Shown one piece after another: positions 1 to 11,154 of a stretch of 64,000 bases of DNA (positions are counted from its first letter, which is position 1; each line of letters starts with the position of its first letter). The DNA comes from Pseudocercospora fijiensis CIRAD86 (lineage: Eukaryota > Ascomycota > Dothideomycetes > Mycosphaerellales > Mycosphaerellaceae). The position numbers were made by a program, and so were the translations under genes. The notes under the pieces are model-generated. The model worked only from the letters and a program-made list of their open reading frames with translations, had not been told where the DNA came from and searched no databases. The stretch spans positions 618,843 through 682,842 of the forward strand of contig NW_006921536.1 of assembly GCF_000340215.1 (NCBI RefSeq). The letters are read 5' to 3'.

Positions 1-2474
1 CATATCCCAGATGATATCCAGATTGAATCAACCATCACCATACCAGTAGCCTGGAACAGTGCTGCCCGTGGCATCATGATTGACGCCGCCATCGCCGCTG
101 GCTTCTCCAACATTCGATTGCAATATGAGCCGATTTGCGCCGCTGCAAGCGATCTACCGAAGTACGTGTGCCCGTGCCACTCGTCACATCTTCATGCTGC
201 CCCTGCTAATCCATTCCACTTTTGCCCATTAGGATGCGACAACAGAACGTTATCAAGGTGAGATGCTCTGCTCTGCTTGTGGGCTTCGACGACGATGAAC
301 ACGCATTGACGCGCTAATCAGGACGATGATCTGGTCTGCTGTGCGGATGGAGGACATGGCACCATGGCACGTATCACTCTATCTGTCATCTCTCAATTAC
401 ACAAAGCTGACATGCCTCAAGGACGTCGTCACTATCCACACGAGGCGCTGTGCTTACAGCGCAAGTCGCTTTGCCATCAATGTTGTGGGCACGCCGACCG
501 GTGAGTGTTGAGAGGCCCTGGTCACGCACGCTTGCGCGCAGAATGAGAACTGACGAGTTTCCAAAGGTGGTCTTGCGGGAGCTCACAATGTTGAATTGCA
601 AGCTCTGAACTATGTTGTGAGATGCCCTGAAATCCGAAAGTACGGTGACCTCTCAAATGCTTGCGCTGTGCTCGGCGACCTATCGGTGAACGACTTCCAA
701 CGGCAATTGTACGACCAGATCGGGTATCTGAAGGAGCAGGACCCTATACCCGCCAGAAACACCGTCGTCATCAGCGGAACCGCAGGCTCTGCTGCAGCTG
801 GCTGCATCAGCGAGCTTTCCATCTCTCTTGACAGGTATGGACATGGCTTTGCGTACTGACAGTAACGCTGACGTGGTTGACATCTCGCTAGAGAACGAAT
901 GATCTCATTCATAATCGAGTGGGCAAAGCTTGCTTATGCCGTCATCGCAGAGCACCTTGGACAGCCGGCGAACAGAAATGTCGGTAGCGTCCGTTGGAAC
1001 CTCCTTCCACCGCGAGAGCTGACCGAGAATACAGTGTCGCGCAGTGCTACTTTCAGGAGGCATCTCCAAGTGTCGTCTCGTGATCAACTATCTGAAAGAG
1101 AAATTGCTGAAGAACTTCTCCATCGAAGACGTGTGGTGTTCAAAATCCATCAACCCGGTTGCGAAAGGCGGCCTCATACAGTATCCCCACAACGAGCCTG
1201 ATCGACTTCCGACCGGCTCCATCTTCTTGGTGCGCCATGAGGAATGGGATCCCGAAGTCCACAAGCTGGGCACCGTCTGGGTCAAAGTCTGGGCTCATGA
1301 GCAAGAGAGCAAGATCTACGCAGGCAATGAGCTGAATAAGCAACGCTTTCCCAAAGCCGCCCTGGATTTTGCTGAATGGAAAGATGTTGCTGGTACCAAG
1401 TTTTCTGGACGCAAGGCGTCTGCAAGAAACCCAAAGGCGTTGTCGTACACTGGTAGCGACCCTCTGCCTGATCCGACATGGGTGTCACGGAGCGAACACG
1501 ATCCAACGGAGCTTCTCGCCACGGAGAGGCTTGTACCTATCATGAGGGTTGAAGACTCGATGACAGCGTCGGAGCCAATCCCATGGATTGCCTTGGTTGA
1601 TGCCTCGATCCCTGCCCGCCTTGGAGGCTTACGTTTCGACATGTACTACAGCAAGCCGGGCCAAGCAGTCACGAAGCATAGTCCTCTTCGAGACGCCCAG
1701 GGCCGGATTCGGAAGCAGCTCGAGCTTTTTCCACCAAAATATATCAAGCTTCCTGATCTTGCGAAGAAGGGGTTCGGAGTGAAACAGCTTGGAGGAACAC
1801 CATTCTACGAGTGCAAGTGCATTGTTAGCACCGACGTCGCAGAAGGCAGTCTCAAGCTGCGCGTGAAGGTGCTGGCGCCGGACGAAGATTACATCTACGT
1901 TGGAAGCTCTGGAGATGGTGAGTGTACTGCCATGTCACACCTGGTATCAAACTGCTGACAGACTGAAGTGGACGTGCATCACGACTATCGACTCGCATTT
2001 CCTCCACTGATTAAAGACATTTGGGGCACTTACTCCTCACATGTGGTTGATGATAAGCCCGAACATGATGAGAAGCCGCCGAGGAAAAAGCAGAAACAGA
2101 AGCAGAAACGAGCAGCAGTAGCCACCGTGCAGGCCGCTGCTCCTAAGATGACTCGATCGCGTGCGAAGCACACGCCTGCCGCTGCCGCTGCCGCTGCCGC
2201 TGCCGCTGCCGCTGCTCCTGCTCCTGCTCCATCTGACAGCGCTTCTGCGTCAGCCGCGTCAGCTGCCGTTCTCACAACCTCGATCTCCTCCAGCACCGAA
2301 GAATCCTCAACGCCTACAACCATCCATCAATCACCGCACAGCTCGCATACATCTATCAGCGCTCAGCAACGAAGCTCGCAGACGAGGAACTCGTCGCGCA
2401 CAGGTTCCATGAACAGCGAAGACCTTCGTACCTCGGCCGCCGCGTTGGCGCTTCAGATGTTGGCCACAAAATAG
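1..2474 (+). CDS. Hsp70-like (HSPA12-type) ATPase, 5' end outside the window
   Basis: This is an Hsp70-fold ATPase of the divergent fungal class. My exon model is <1-161, 233-257, 322-366, 422-500, 567-834, 892-983, 1045-1917 and 1969-2474, and it keeps one frame throughout. The visible Hsp70 marks are a phosphate-binding segment (CCADGGHGTM followed by DVVT) and, after the intron ending at 1044, VLLSGGISK, which matches the second phosphate loop of Hsp70 proteins. The canonical DxGGGT motif has become ADGGHGT. The intron at 367-421 fits only as a GC-AG intron, because the nearby GT donor breaks the frame; the last acceptor, at 1968, is AAG. The C-terminal 120 residues are not Hsp70-like: a Lys/Gln basic patch, then an alanine run, then a Ser/Thr-rich tail. 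The N-terminus lies before base 1. Client and function are unknown. The fold call is confident; details of introns 3 and 7 are less so. Confidence 0.8.
2170..2226 (+). repeat. GCTGCC/GCTCCT repeat encoding poly-Ala/Ala-Pro
   Basis: A hexanucleotide repeat, (GCTGCC)n passing into (GCTCCT)n, lies in frame in the last exon of the Hsp70-like gene and encodes an alanine run followed by Ala-Pro pairs. Such repeats vary in length by slippage. Confidence 0.85.
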
Positions 2475-2915
2475 ATAGGTGGGAAAGTGAAGAATTTTGC
2501 ATGTCGGCATCTGAATCATGTGGCGGTTTTGTCTTGCTGTGTTTCAGCAGAAGAAGAAGAAGAAGTGGAATTTGGAATGGAGCATGCATGGAGCCGACGC
2601 AACCGCCTGAAATGTTGGGTACTAGGTAGCTACTGTACTAGCCGCGCGCGCTGCAAGGGCAAGCGTAGAAACATTGTTTAACATGTCTACTATGAAATGA
2701 GAACTTCGTAATATATAGGTATCTATAAGTGCTGATATTTAAGCTTTGCGCTAAAGCACGGCCCACCGCATTTCAGCTTAGCTTCCTAGGCATTCTACAA
2801 ACTTGCCGCCCGCGTTGGACGATGGAGGAAGGAGCAGAGCGCATCGTCCACACTTCCATTGCCCGTCGCTGCTTTCTTCCAATTATACCGACCTTTCTTG
2901 GCATCAGACCTGATC
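2475..2915. other. Intergenic between the Hsp70-like gene and the next gene
   Basis: No convincing ORF or RNA gene. It should hold the 3' region of the Hsp70-like gene and the promoter of the gene starting at 2916. A short GAA repeat is present near 2549-2562. Confidence 0.6.
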
Positions 2916-5095
2916 ATGGAGCGGCAGCACCGCCGGGACGCTGTGCAAGGCTTGCTCCATATGATTGACAGCAGTACACAGCCAGCCGCATTAAGCACGT
3001 CGCAGCAGCTCGCACTCATACGGAAACACCTTCGCGAGCATGCTTACTACAAGCGATCCTCGCATAAGAATGGACGTGCAGTACTTCGAACGGAGCGTGA
3101 TTGCCAGCAGCTACTTACAGAGCTGGCATCAGAAAGCAACCTCGGCAAATTGAAGAAAGCCGGCGAGACCTTGGTCGATGTCATGTTCCGGGTGGGGAGC
3201 AGCAAGCTGGCAGAGACTGTGCTCGAAAGATACCACTACAAACGTGCCACCTTCGATCCTGCTTCTCTGCCGGGTCCTCCTCCGAATACCAACCACTTGC
3301 CCCGTCCTCGTCATCCAACTCGCTATCCAAAAAGGGATAATGCCATCTCGCGTCGCTTGCGTCAACGTCATGCACCATCCGACGACGATGATGACGCTCT
3401 GGACGATGGCGAAGATGAAGACTTTGCGAACTCAACAACCACTTCTGACGAGATCGATGTTCTCCTGTCATTGCCGTCGGCGACTGCGAAGCAGTATGCA
3501 CTCTATATTGTGCTGCAAGATATTGACGCGACCAAGCAGCAAGCTCGTCATCCGGAATGGAAATATGGCGACAACACCAAACAAAATGCTGCTCTAGCTC
3601 TCTTGATCAACCAATTTTCTTTGGGATACCCTAAGAATCATCAAATTTGCTCGTACACTCCCGACTCTCTCAACAAATTTCTCATACAACGATCCACGCG
3701 CCATCAGAATCCCAGACTGAAAAGCGGCCTCAAGTCTGAACCAGTGTACAAGCTCGGTAGCGAAGCTTTCAAGCCAGCCTACGTGAATCAATTGCGGAAG
3801 AGCTACGAAGATGCCGTTCAGCGCGCTGACAGATTACCCTACGGTACCCTACCAACAATCTCTACGAGTGCCGAAGTCTTCGCAGCGCTTGAAGGCGAGG
3901 AGGGAGGATTGGTCCAGCTTCCGGCTAGTGACCAGGACAACGAACATGAGCCATCCGGCCACGAGATCGGCGAGATCTCCCAGAGCTCATCTCTGACCGA
4001 GACGTCTTCGCACGACACGGAGGTCACAAGTCACGATGGCCAACCTTCTCGCTTGATCGTCAAGCTACGGCATGCGGCCATTGCAGAGAAATGGGAACCT
4101 GTGACTGTAAAGTCCGTCCGCGCACGGCCGCGCCGTCCAACTCCAACTCCACCCACAACTGCAATCGCTCACGTTCCTGCCGCCTCATTTCCAGACCTGG
4201 CCAAATGGGAAACTGCCTTCAGTGACCTGGCAAAGCAGATTAGAGCGACGGTGGTCAGCCTGTTCGCCGCGGTCGGTCTGCCTGCCAGCCAAGTCAGTCC
4301 ATATGTACCGAGCTCATCGCCATGCTTGCAAAGTGTCCTCATATCTTGCTTTGGCGGCAACTTCAAATCTAATTGCGGCAGTCTCAGAGATAGCGGCAGC
4401 TTCACAGCGCTCACTGTCACTCAATCTCTGATCTCAGCACTGGTATATCAGTTCTTGTTGCGGGAAAAGCTGGATTGGCAAAGAGGACTGTGCGTCCAAC
4501 TCGGTTGGTCGAAGATTGAAGGTGAGACACTACACAATGTTTGATTGTTGCGCTGAGCTGACTTCTCTTTGCAGATGCACCAAAACTGTTCGCAATGCTA
4601 CGAGATCCGCTGCAGAATGCCATTGCTCGTGAAAGGCATCTACCTCGCCGTTTCGCTGAAGCAATTCTCAAGTCCGCAGATGATGATCAAACCCGAGGAG
4701 TGCTGCCTCGTTTCATGCAGCAGTTCGCCGGTCGGCTCACCGATGATCTCACTCCGTACATCGAAACACTCCTCGGCATAGCGGCTTTGCTGAACCAGAA
4801 TGAGACGCACAAAGACAAGACTTGGCGTGCGAACTTTGAGAAGAATGTCGTCGCTATTGCCACGAGCGCGGCAGAACTCAAGCTCAAGCTCACCAGTTCT
4901 GAAATCCAGCATTGCTTCTTCTGGCCGACTCCTGGTGAGCATTTCAATGGAGAAAACCACAAGGCAGTCAATGAACCTCGAGACATCGTGGCATTCACAG
5001 TAATGCCAGGACTACGTTTGATCAAAGGAGAAGCTACGATGGTCCTACCAGCACGTGTAGTTTGCTGTTCCGGTGAAGAACGGGAGAAGATATGA
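2916..5095 (+). CDS. Conserved-looking protein of unknown function, 708 aa, two exons
   Basis: I do not recognise a family. The exons are 2916-4521 and 4575-5095. The 53-nt intron has donor GTGAGA and acceptor GCAG, and joining gives codon GAT with the frame kept. I chose the ATG at 2916 (MERQHRRD) because the longer upstream reading has no ATG. The protein is mostly hydrophilic with predicted helical stretches in the first 120 residues. An acidic cluster (SDDDDDALDDGEDEDF) sits near residues 155-175, followed by a basic Pro-rich linker near residues 400-415 (RPRRPTPTPPTT) and a helical C-terminal half. There is no signal peptide or membrane segment. The acidic and basic patches would fit a nuclear scaffold protein, but that is inference. 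Codon use is like the neighbouring housekeeping genes, so I think it is a genuine expressed gene. Confidence 0.75.
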
Positions 5096-6598
5096 AGTAC
5101 GGAAGGAAAAGAAATAATCTTGCTCCTCCTCCCAACCAACATTATCGGCAGAGCGCAGGGCAGAACCCAACATTTTACTTCTCCTCAACCTCACGTAAAC
5201 TCACTACTACCAGTATCAACCACCATAATCGCCGCATACGCAGCCGTAGCCCCAAACCACATGTCCCTCGCATTCCTACCTACTCAAAGCCCATCCATCC
5301 CTATCGCAAACACCCATCGTCACAACACTCACAATCACTGTAGGGCTTTCTTGATCTTGTTGTTCCATGTTTGCCATGCTGGTGTCGTGGATTCTGAGGA
5401 GGACGTCAAGACGTATGTGTATATAGTCCGGCGAAGAATGAGTGAGGTTGATTGAGCAGAAATTTTCGACACGAGATGAGACTTGTTGCTTCTCTAGTGA
5501 GTGAGATTACATCTCTAAACTCAGTTCTGGCTATACTGATTCGCACTGTCCAAGCTGTTTCTGCTGGCAGGGTAGGGCATTGCACTTCTACATGCTGTAG
5601 GCTATGCTTTTTCTGAGTCATGTATGTCCTAACAAGACCTTTTCCGTGTCACACGATGCCATTTCCGGATACGATACGATGTCAAACACGCATCGGACTC
5701 TTGGTATGACATATGTTGTTCCACGAATGCAGTCTGAAGTACAGTATCTCGAACATTCTCTCCGCTTCGATGCCGTCGTCTCTCCCGCGAACAGCTAGGC
5801 TCGTCTAGACGGAGCCTTCGACGATGCCAAACCCAAGAACAGCGGGTCATACGATTGGATCACGGAAAAAAGCCCAAGCAGTCCTCTAGAATACTCGAAA
5901 TATCGCGGCTCCGCCCCCCACCAGGCACATGCACAATCGTAACCGCTCGACCACGACGACAAGCCTATCGAAAAAAAAAAAATCCTTGGGACACGAGCTA
6001 CATGTACCTTGTTCTCTGCCCAACAATGCAAATTCCTTGGGACGTGCGTTGGGATCCGAGAGCTTGTTTATGAGTGTATTTGGGCGGGCTATGCTTTGTG
6101 CTGTGGACGGACGGCCATATCGAAAACTCCGATAACAGGGTGGCGCTCGCTGAGCAGGCGATAAAAATCTGTTCTGATGACCCCGCTTGCTACGGGTTGT
6201 GGGATGGTGAGCTCCACGCGTTGGGCGGAGCAGACTGTCATCGCTATGAAGTACTTCGTTGAAGCGGTCGAGAAGCCGGAGGTGTGGAGGCGTATGACTT
6301 GGGAGGACGTGTTCCGGAAAGAGGTCGAGCTCAATGCAACTTGGGAGACTGGTTGTGAGTTAGTGACTGTTGTGGAAGTGCTTGGTTCATGATCTGGGTG
6401 AGATTGTCTTGACACTATGGAGGTCATGAGGTGATGTCTCAGGGAAGCTCTGGAGCGCGCTGCCCTTGAGAAAACTCGCCCAACACTGTACCGCGCAGGC
6501 GGGGAAAAAAATCGCATATGAGGTCGAAGTATGGATCATGAACGACGTGTGGTATCAATTTTGATTATGCCTCCTAAACTATTGCACCAAATTTGTCC
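5096..6598. other. Intergenic, 1.5 kb, nothing clear
   Basis: Only short ORFs without signal peptides, domains or splice support are visible on either strand. The stretch includes an A10 run near 5971 and no tRNA or transposon signature. Confidence 0.5.
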
Positions 6599-6988
6599 CT
6601 ATGGTCTGCTTCCTAATGCTAGAAGAGCCTCGTGATCATCCCAAAGTCTTCGCAGGGTGCGAGAACTCTTGCTTCCGCGGTCTAATCGCTCACGAAGTTT
6701 GAGGACTTCCTTCTGCAGCGTACCTTCCAGCTTCAGCCGCTCATCGAGACCAAGCTTCACCTTCCCTTTTCTCGGGGGTTTGCTCCAGTCGAGTGTGTAT
6801 CGCTTCCGGCGGAGCTTTTCTGTGAGCGGGGAGGTCATATTGGCTGGTAGGAATGTGGTAGAAGACCACGCAACCTGCGAGTTGTCTGCTTGATACTTTG
6901 TGACGATGTCTCCAATGCCCATGATGCTGTCGCGTCTTGCCGCTGCGTCGGGGTGACCAATTTGATTGATGATAGTGTTTGCTTTCAT
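6599..6988 (-). CDS. Small basic protein of unknown function, 129 aa
   Basis: A single-exon ORF that starts 15 bp after the CTR9 stop codon on the same strand. The product is basic and charged, with a Lys/Arg-rich centre (LRRKRYTLDWSKPPRKGKVK) and a helical Leu/Glu/Arg C-terminus that could form a short coiled coil. There is no signal peptide or membrane segment. Codon choice resembles the adjacent genes. It could be a small gene of its own or the last exon of an unrecognised transcript. No family assigned. Confidence 0.45.
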   Translation of the reverse strand: MKANTIINQIGHPDAAARRDSIMGIGDIVTKYQADNSQVAWSSTTFLPANMTSPLTEKLRRKRYTLDWSKPPRKGKVKLGLDERLKLEGTLQKEVLKLRERLDRGSKSSRTLRRLWDDHEALLALGSRP

Positions 6989-7003
6989 ATTCTCTCGAGG
7001 TAA

Positions 7004-10000
7004 CTAGTCTCCACCATGGTCACTATCCCCTGCGGTTTCGACACTGTCATCCACCATCGATGTATCACCACCATTAGTGGCTGGAGGCACATCACCGTCC
7101 TCGTCCTCATCGTCGTCGAGGACACGAGCTGGTTTCCGCCGCTGTTGAGATCGTGCTGTGGGCTCATCGTCTTCATCGCCTCCATCTGCCATGGTGTCGT
7201 CACCCGGTCTAGGCGTTTCAGGGGCTGGTGTCTCTGCAGCATCGGACTGAGGTGCGGCAGAGGAAGTGGGAGCAGCAAGACCAGCATCATCCTCTGAATC
7301 CGATTCGACAACCAGATCAGCAGACTTATATTTGCTGGACTTGACGGCTTGACCCTTGCGCTCCAGTCGTCTCTTCTTCTTTTTGCGCGGCGCATCCAGA
7401 TCACTGCCGGTGGTACTGGCAGCTCGGGAGCGATGTCGACTGCGCCTACCCTCATCGCCTGTAGCCTCAGTGTCGGACTCTTCTCCCTTCTTCTTTCGCT
7501 TCTGTCTCTTCTCCTTTGGCTTCTTCTCGCGCTTCTTGCGATTACCCTCTTCGTCTGTGGTGTACTCTGCAGCTTCACGCTCTCTTTCCTCCTGCATCCG
7601 CTTCTCGAGAAGTTGACGGTCCTCTTCCATGAGCTTCTCACGTTCTTCACGAATTTTGCGCTTCTCTTCCTCCGCAGCTTCCAAAGCCTTTCGGCGCTCC
7701 TCTTCTCGCTTGCGGACTTCTTCTTCGCGACGCTTGCGTGCCTCCTCAAGACGAGTTGCGTGCTTCTTCTCATATTCGGCTTGCTTCTCGATGGCTGTCG
7801 CTAGCTGTCTCTTCATCGTGTTCCGACCCATGTTGGCACGTTGCTCAATATCGTGACGTGGGAATGGTGTGTTGGGGCTCTTGGCAATCTCGCCAAACGA
7901 CTCGATAGCGGCGTCGAGGCCTTTGCTCGCAATCTCGACGTCGGCCAAGGTCTTGTTTGCTTCAGGTTGCATGATCATCTGCTGCGCAATCTGTATCTGG
8001 ACAAAGGCGACGTTGAATTTGAAATTGATGTTGTCCGGGGCCTTCTCCAATGCTTGTTGGGAGATGTACAGACTGGTCTTTAAGGCATCGAGAGATTTCT
8101 CTGCTCTGCCACGCATCAACCAGGCACGACCAAGACACGCCATGATCTGTGGATCCTTGTCTCGTGACTTTGCAAGTGCAAGCTCGTAGTTCTCGATGGA
8201 ACGACTGAATTGCTTCAGCTCGCAGTAGACGTGGCCAAGGTTTATGTGGACTGAAGCGTCCTTGACACTCTCGCGCACTTTTGAGAATACTGAAATGCCC
8301 GCGCTCGTGTCCTTCTTCTCCTCGACCATTGCAATGCCGAGACCCTGCGCAGCAAATGCGTTTTTAGGATCGAGGGTAAGAACTTTGTCGAAGAACTCAA
8401 CCGCGCGAGCGTAGGTCTTGCTTCGCCGCTCTTTGTGCACATCGGTGTCTCGAGGCATTTCTCTAGCCACGGTGAGGTGCAGGTTGCCCATCCCGGTAAG
8501 TGAGTATATGTCGTGCTTGTCGTAGGTCATGAGCGTGTGTTTGTAGTGCTTCTGCTCTTGGTCCTCATTCAAGGCAAGAGTTCGCTTCTTGTGCTTGTTG
8601 ATGTACCAGCCGTAGAGAGCTCGTACTTCCAGATTGGCAGGATCTGCTTCCATCAATTCTTTGATGGCTTCAGCTCCCTTGGCTGGGTCGTTGCGCAGTG
8701 CGAGGTAAGCCATACGCGAATTGGCATCGATATAGTCTGGATGCCGCTCCAACAGTTTCTTGTAGATGTTCTCCGCCTCATCTTCCACGCCCTCGGCTTC
8801 GTAAGTGCGAGCAAGGTTGTAACTGATAGTTGTGACCAACGCATCCGTGTCGACAGACTCGTCCTTGGCGTTGATTGAGACGCTAGACCGCAGGGCATAC
8901 TGGAAGTATTCTCGAGCTTGCGATAGACGATCTGCGTGGAAGTAGAACGAGCCGATGTTGTTGAGGAGCTGAGGACTCAGCATCTCCTGCTTGGCGGCTC
9001 TTACAGCGCTCTCGTCGGTCTCGTCAATGTCCTCAGGCAAATCCTCGTCCGAGATCTCGGCAAGCTCCAGCTGCTCGACATGCAGAAGACACGACAATGC
9101 CTTATCTGGTGCGTCTTGTTCGTAGAGACGGGCCAGGTTCAGCAAGACGGCAGAATCTGGCGTAATCTTCTTCTTCGAATCCTTCCAAGCGACACGAACC
9201 TGCTCGAGACGGACTATTGCCTTCTTCTTCGATTCGCTCTTGTCCTCTTTTGAACCGGCTGCTTGTGCAGCAAAGACTTCTTCCGCGTAAAGTACGCCCA
9301 GAAGCGTTGTTGCCTCCACATTTTTGTTTGTGAGCAGCATCTTCTCGAGGCGGAACTTGGCACCATCGATATCCTGCATGAGGGTCTTCAGCTGCACTGC
9401 ACCGAACTTGGCAGGCAGGTATCCTCGATCATCACCGCCTCTTGCTTGGTCGGCCTTAGTGTAGTGGTCTTGAGCCTTGGCAAGATCGCCTTCGTAATGG
9501 TCTTTCCTGGCAAGCAGATACCAGCCGTCACTGGCAATGGCATTGACATCGGTGTGCTCAATGGCCCTGCGCGCCAGACGCTCCACGTTTGGCCAAGTCT
9601 TGCGAAGCAGGAAGTACCCACCAAATGTCGAGCACGTGAGAGCATGCATATCGTTCAGCTTGAAAGCCGTTTGCGTGTACTCGGTCATGGCTTTTCGATA
9701 AATCGGCGCGAAGGCTTTGTCGGTTGTGTTGTACTGGCCGCTCTGATCGAGGTAGTACAATCCAAGCAGGATGTTGGCGATCGTCGAGGTCTCATTCAGT
9801 TCAAGGGCGCGCTCCCAAGCCTCTTTCGCATTCTCCTTGTGGCCCAGCTGCCACAAACAGCAGCCAATGCCAATGCGTGGATCAGGATCTGTGAGGTCTG
9901 TCGCGCGCTCAAGAGCCTGCTGGTAGAGAATATATGCCTCTGGATACTTGGCTAACGAGAACTGTGTGCGAGCCTTACCCATGATAGCCAAAACATTCTT

Positions 10001-10636
10001 GTTGCCTGAAACTCGATATGCATCGTCGAAATTCTTTGATGCCTGTCTCAGCGTCTCTATTCGCTCCGAATGCTCTTGGCCTCCGGGGCCAAACTTGGTC
10101 GGCTGCAAAGACGCCTTCAAAAGCAGTAGGGTGCCTCGCGCAAGGAAGAGCGGAGGGTAGGAAGGACTAATGCGCGAAGCATCATTCAGCGCAATGTTGG
10201 CAGCGCCCAGCCAGTGCTCCTTCGTTCGCTCATCTTCGGTCGCCTGGGTCGGCTTAACTCTGGGCGCCTTCCGACACTTCCAGAGATAAATCCAGACCAA
10301 ACACGCAAGCAGACTGAGCTTGTCATCTGACCGCGCAGACGGGATCGCTTCCAAGCCTCTCTTGACAATGTCGACTGCCAGATCAGCCTTATTCTGCTTG
10401 ATGTAGGCAAGCGCGATTGTAATCCAATAGCTCTTGGCCACATTCTCGCTCTCCAGCAGCCCGCAAAGCTCGTCAATGTCGTCAAGAGGATTACTCAAGT
10501 CGAGGGTGACTTCTTCGCCGTCTTCTCCGCTGACAGGAATGTCGATGACCAGCGGAACTTCGGCAAAGCGCTGGAACACGACACGTTCGCCATGACCGTT
10601 GACGCCGTTCGTATGGCCATTCGCAACGGCGGCCAT
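7004..10636 (-). CDS. CTR9: CTR9, TPR subunit of the Paf1 transcription elongation complex
   Basis: A single-exon gene of 1210 residues, the usual size for fungal Ctr9. Ctr9 is the TPR scaffold of the nuclear Paf1 complex, which travels with RNA polymerase II and supports H2B ubiquitination and H3K4/K36 methylation. Residues from about 55 to 900 are tetratricopeptide repeats (for example the YWITIALAYIKQNKADLAV repeat near residue 70, and ALGWRGRA-type helices later). From about 930 the chain becomes a long charged coiled coil rich in Arg/Glu/Lys, then basic Lys-rich and Ser/Asp-rich acidic segments typical of the Ctr9 tail. The start ATG at 10636 gives MAAVANGHTNG, followed by a conserved-looking N-terminal block. 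It faces SEC8 across a 518-bp shared upstream region. Family assignment is secure by length, repeat order and the charged tail. Confidence 0.93.
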   Translation of the reverse strand: MAAVANGHTNGVNGHGERVVFQRFAEVPLVIDIPVSGEDGEEVTLDLSNPLDDIDELCGLLESENVAKSYWITIALAYIKQNKADLAVDIVKRGLEAIPSARSDDKLSLLACLVWIYLWKCRKAPRVKPTQATEDERTKEHWLGAANIALNDASRISPSYPPLFLARGTLLLLKASLQPTKFGPGGQEHSERIETLRQASKNFDDAYRVSGNKNVLAIMGKARTQFSLAKYPEAYILYQQALERATDLTDPDPRIGIGCCLWQLGHKENAKEAWERALELNETSTIANILLGLYYLDQSGQYNTTDKAFAPIYRKAMTEYTQTAFKLNDMHALTCSTFGGYFLLRKTWPNVERLARRAIEHTDVNAIASDGWYLLARKDHYEGDLAKAQDHYTKADQARGGDDRGYLPAKFGAVQLKTLMQDIDGAKFRLEKMLLTNKNVEATTLLGVLYAEEVFAAQAAGSKEDKSESKKKAIVRLEQVRVAWKDSKKKITPDSAVLLNLARLYEQDAPDKALSCLLHVEQLELAEISDEDLPEDIDETDESAVRAAKQEMLSPQLLNNIGSFYFHADRLSQAREYFQYALRSSVSINAKDESVDTDALVTTISYNLARTYEAEGVEDEAENIYKKLLERHPDYIDANSRMAYLALRNDPAKGAEAIKELMEADPANLEVRALYGWYINKHKKRTLALNEDQEQKHYKHTLMTYDKHDIYSLTGMGNLHLTVAREMPRDTDVHKERRSKTYARAVEFFDKVLTLDPKNAFAAQGLGIAMVEEKKDTSAGISVFSKVRESVKDASVHINLGHVYCELKQFSRSIENYELALAKSRDKDPQIMACLGRAWLMRGRAEKSLDALKTSLYISQQALEKAPDNINFKFNVAFVQIQIAQQMIMQPEANKTLADVEIASKGLDAAIESFGEIAKSPNTPFPRHDIEQRANMGRNTMKRQLATAIEKQAEYEKKHATRLEEARKRREEEVRKREEERRKALEAAEEEKRKIREEREKLMEEDRQLLEKRMQEEREREAAEYTTDEEGNRKKREKKPKEKRQKRKKKGEESDTEATGDEGRRSRHRSRAASTTGSDLDAPRKKKKRRLERKGQAVKSSKYKSADLVVESDSEDDAGLAAPTSSAAPQSDAAETPAPETPRPGDDTMADGGDEDDEPTARSQQRRKPARVLDDDEDEDGDVPPATNGGDTSMVDDSVETAGDSDHGGD

Positions 10637-11154
10637 GATGGTAGAAGGAGGAGCGCTGGTGGCGGATGGGAGGAGAGCCCAGCTCTCTGTTTGATGTCGC
10701 GCCGCGCCCTTTTCGGCCTAGAATATCATTGCTGAGAATTACAGATGTTAGCAATACGACTTCAATGTCGCAATGCTGTTGGCGAGCTCGTGGTGGTATG
10801 CGATGCGATAGTGCAGCCGAGTCGAGATGAAAGTGTTGATCGACGCGGAAGTTCGACTTCACTTCGCGACAAAGATCCACAAGGTGACAGGGATTGGCGT
10901 TCCGAGCCGGCGATTGCCGCAGAGCCTCACTTTCACATGCGATGAGATACACGCTGCACCCCGCTGGCGGCGGATGCTGAGTAAGTGAAATCACCATTCA
11001 TCGCCGTGGACACCACTTTTCTTACCATTGGAGCTTCAAGATCCCCGGCGCATCGCCGCTTACTTGTCTGTGTATTCGTATCGCGACAGAACATGCTGTA
11101 CAGATAGCACACGCTTCCCAGGCCATTCAAGCTACGCCTACGCCTACGCCTAGC
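10637..11154. promoter_or_regulatory. Shared upstream region between divergent CTR9 and SEC8
   Basis: The 518 bp separating the two start codons must carry both promoters. Directly before the SEC8 ATG is a short CCTACG repeat (about 11133-11150). I see no other defined element. Confidence 0.55.

Noticed and set aside
10491..10997. 168-codon minus-strand ORF over the CTR9 start
   Set aside because: Shifted-frame shadow of CTR9 and its upstream region; the real frame is clear from the TPR protein.
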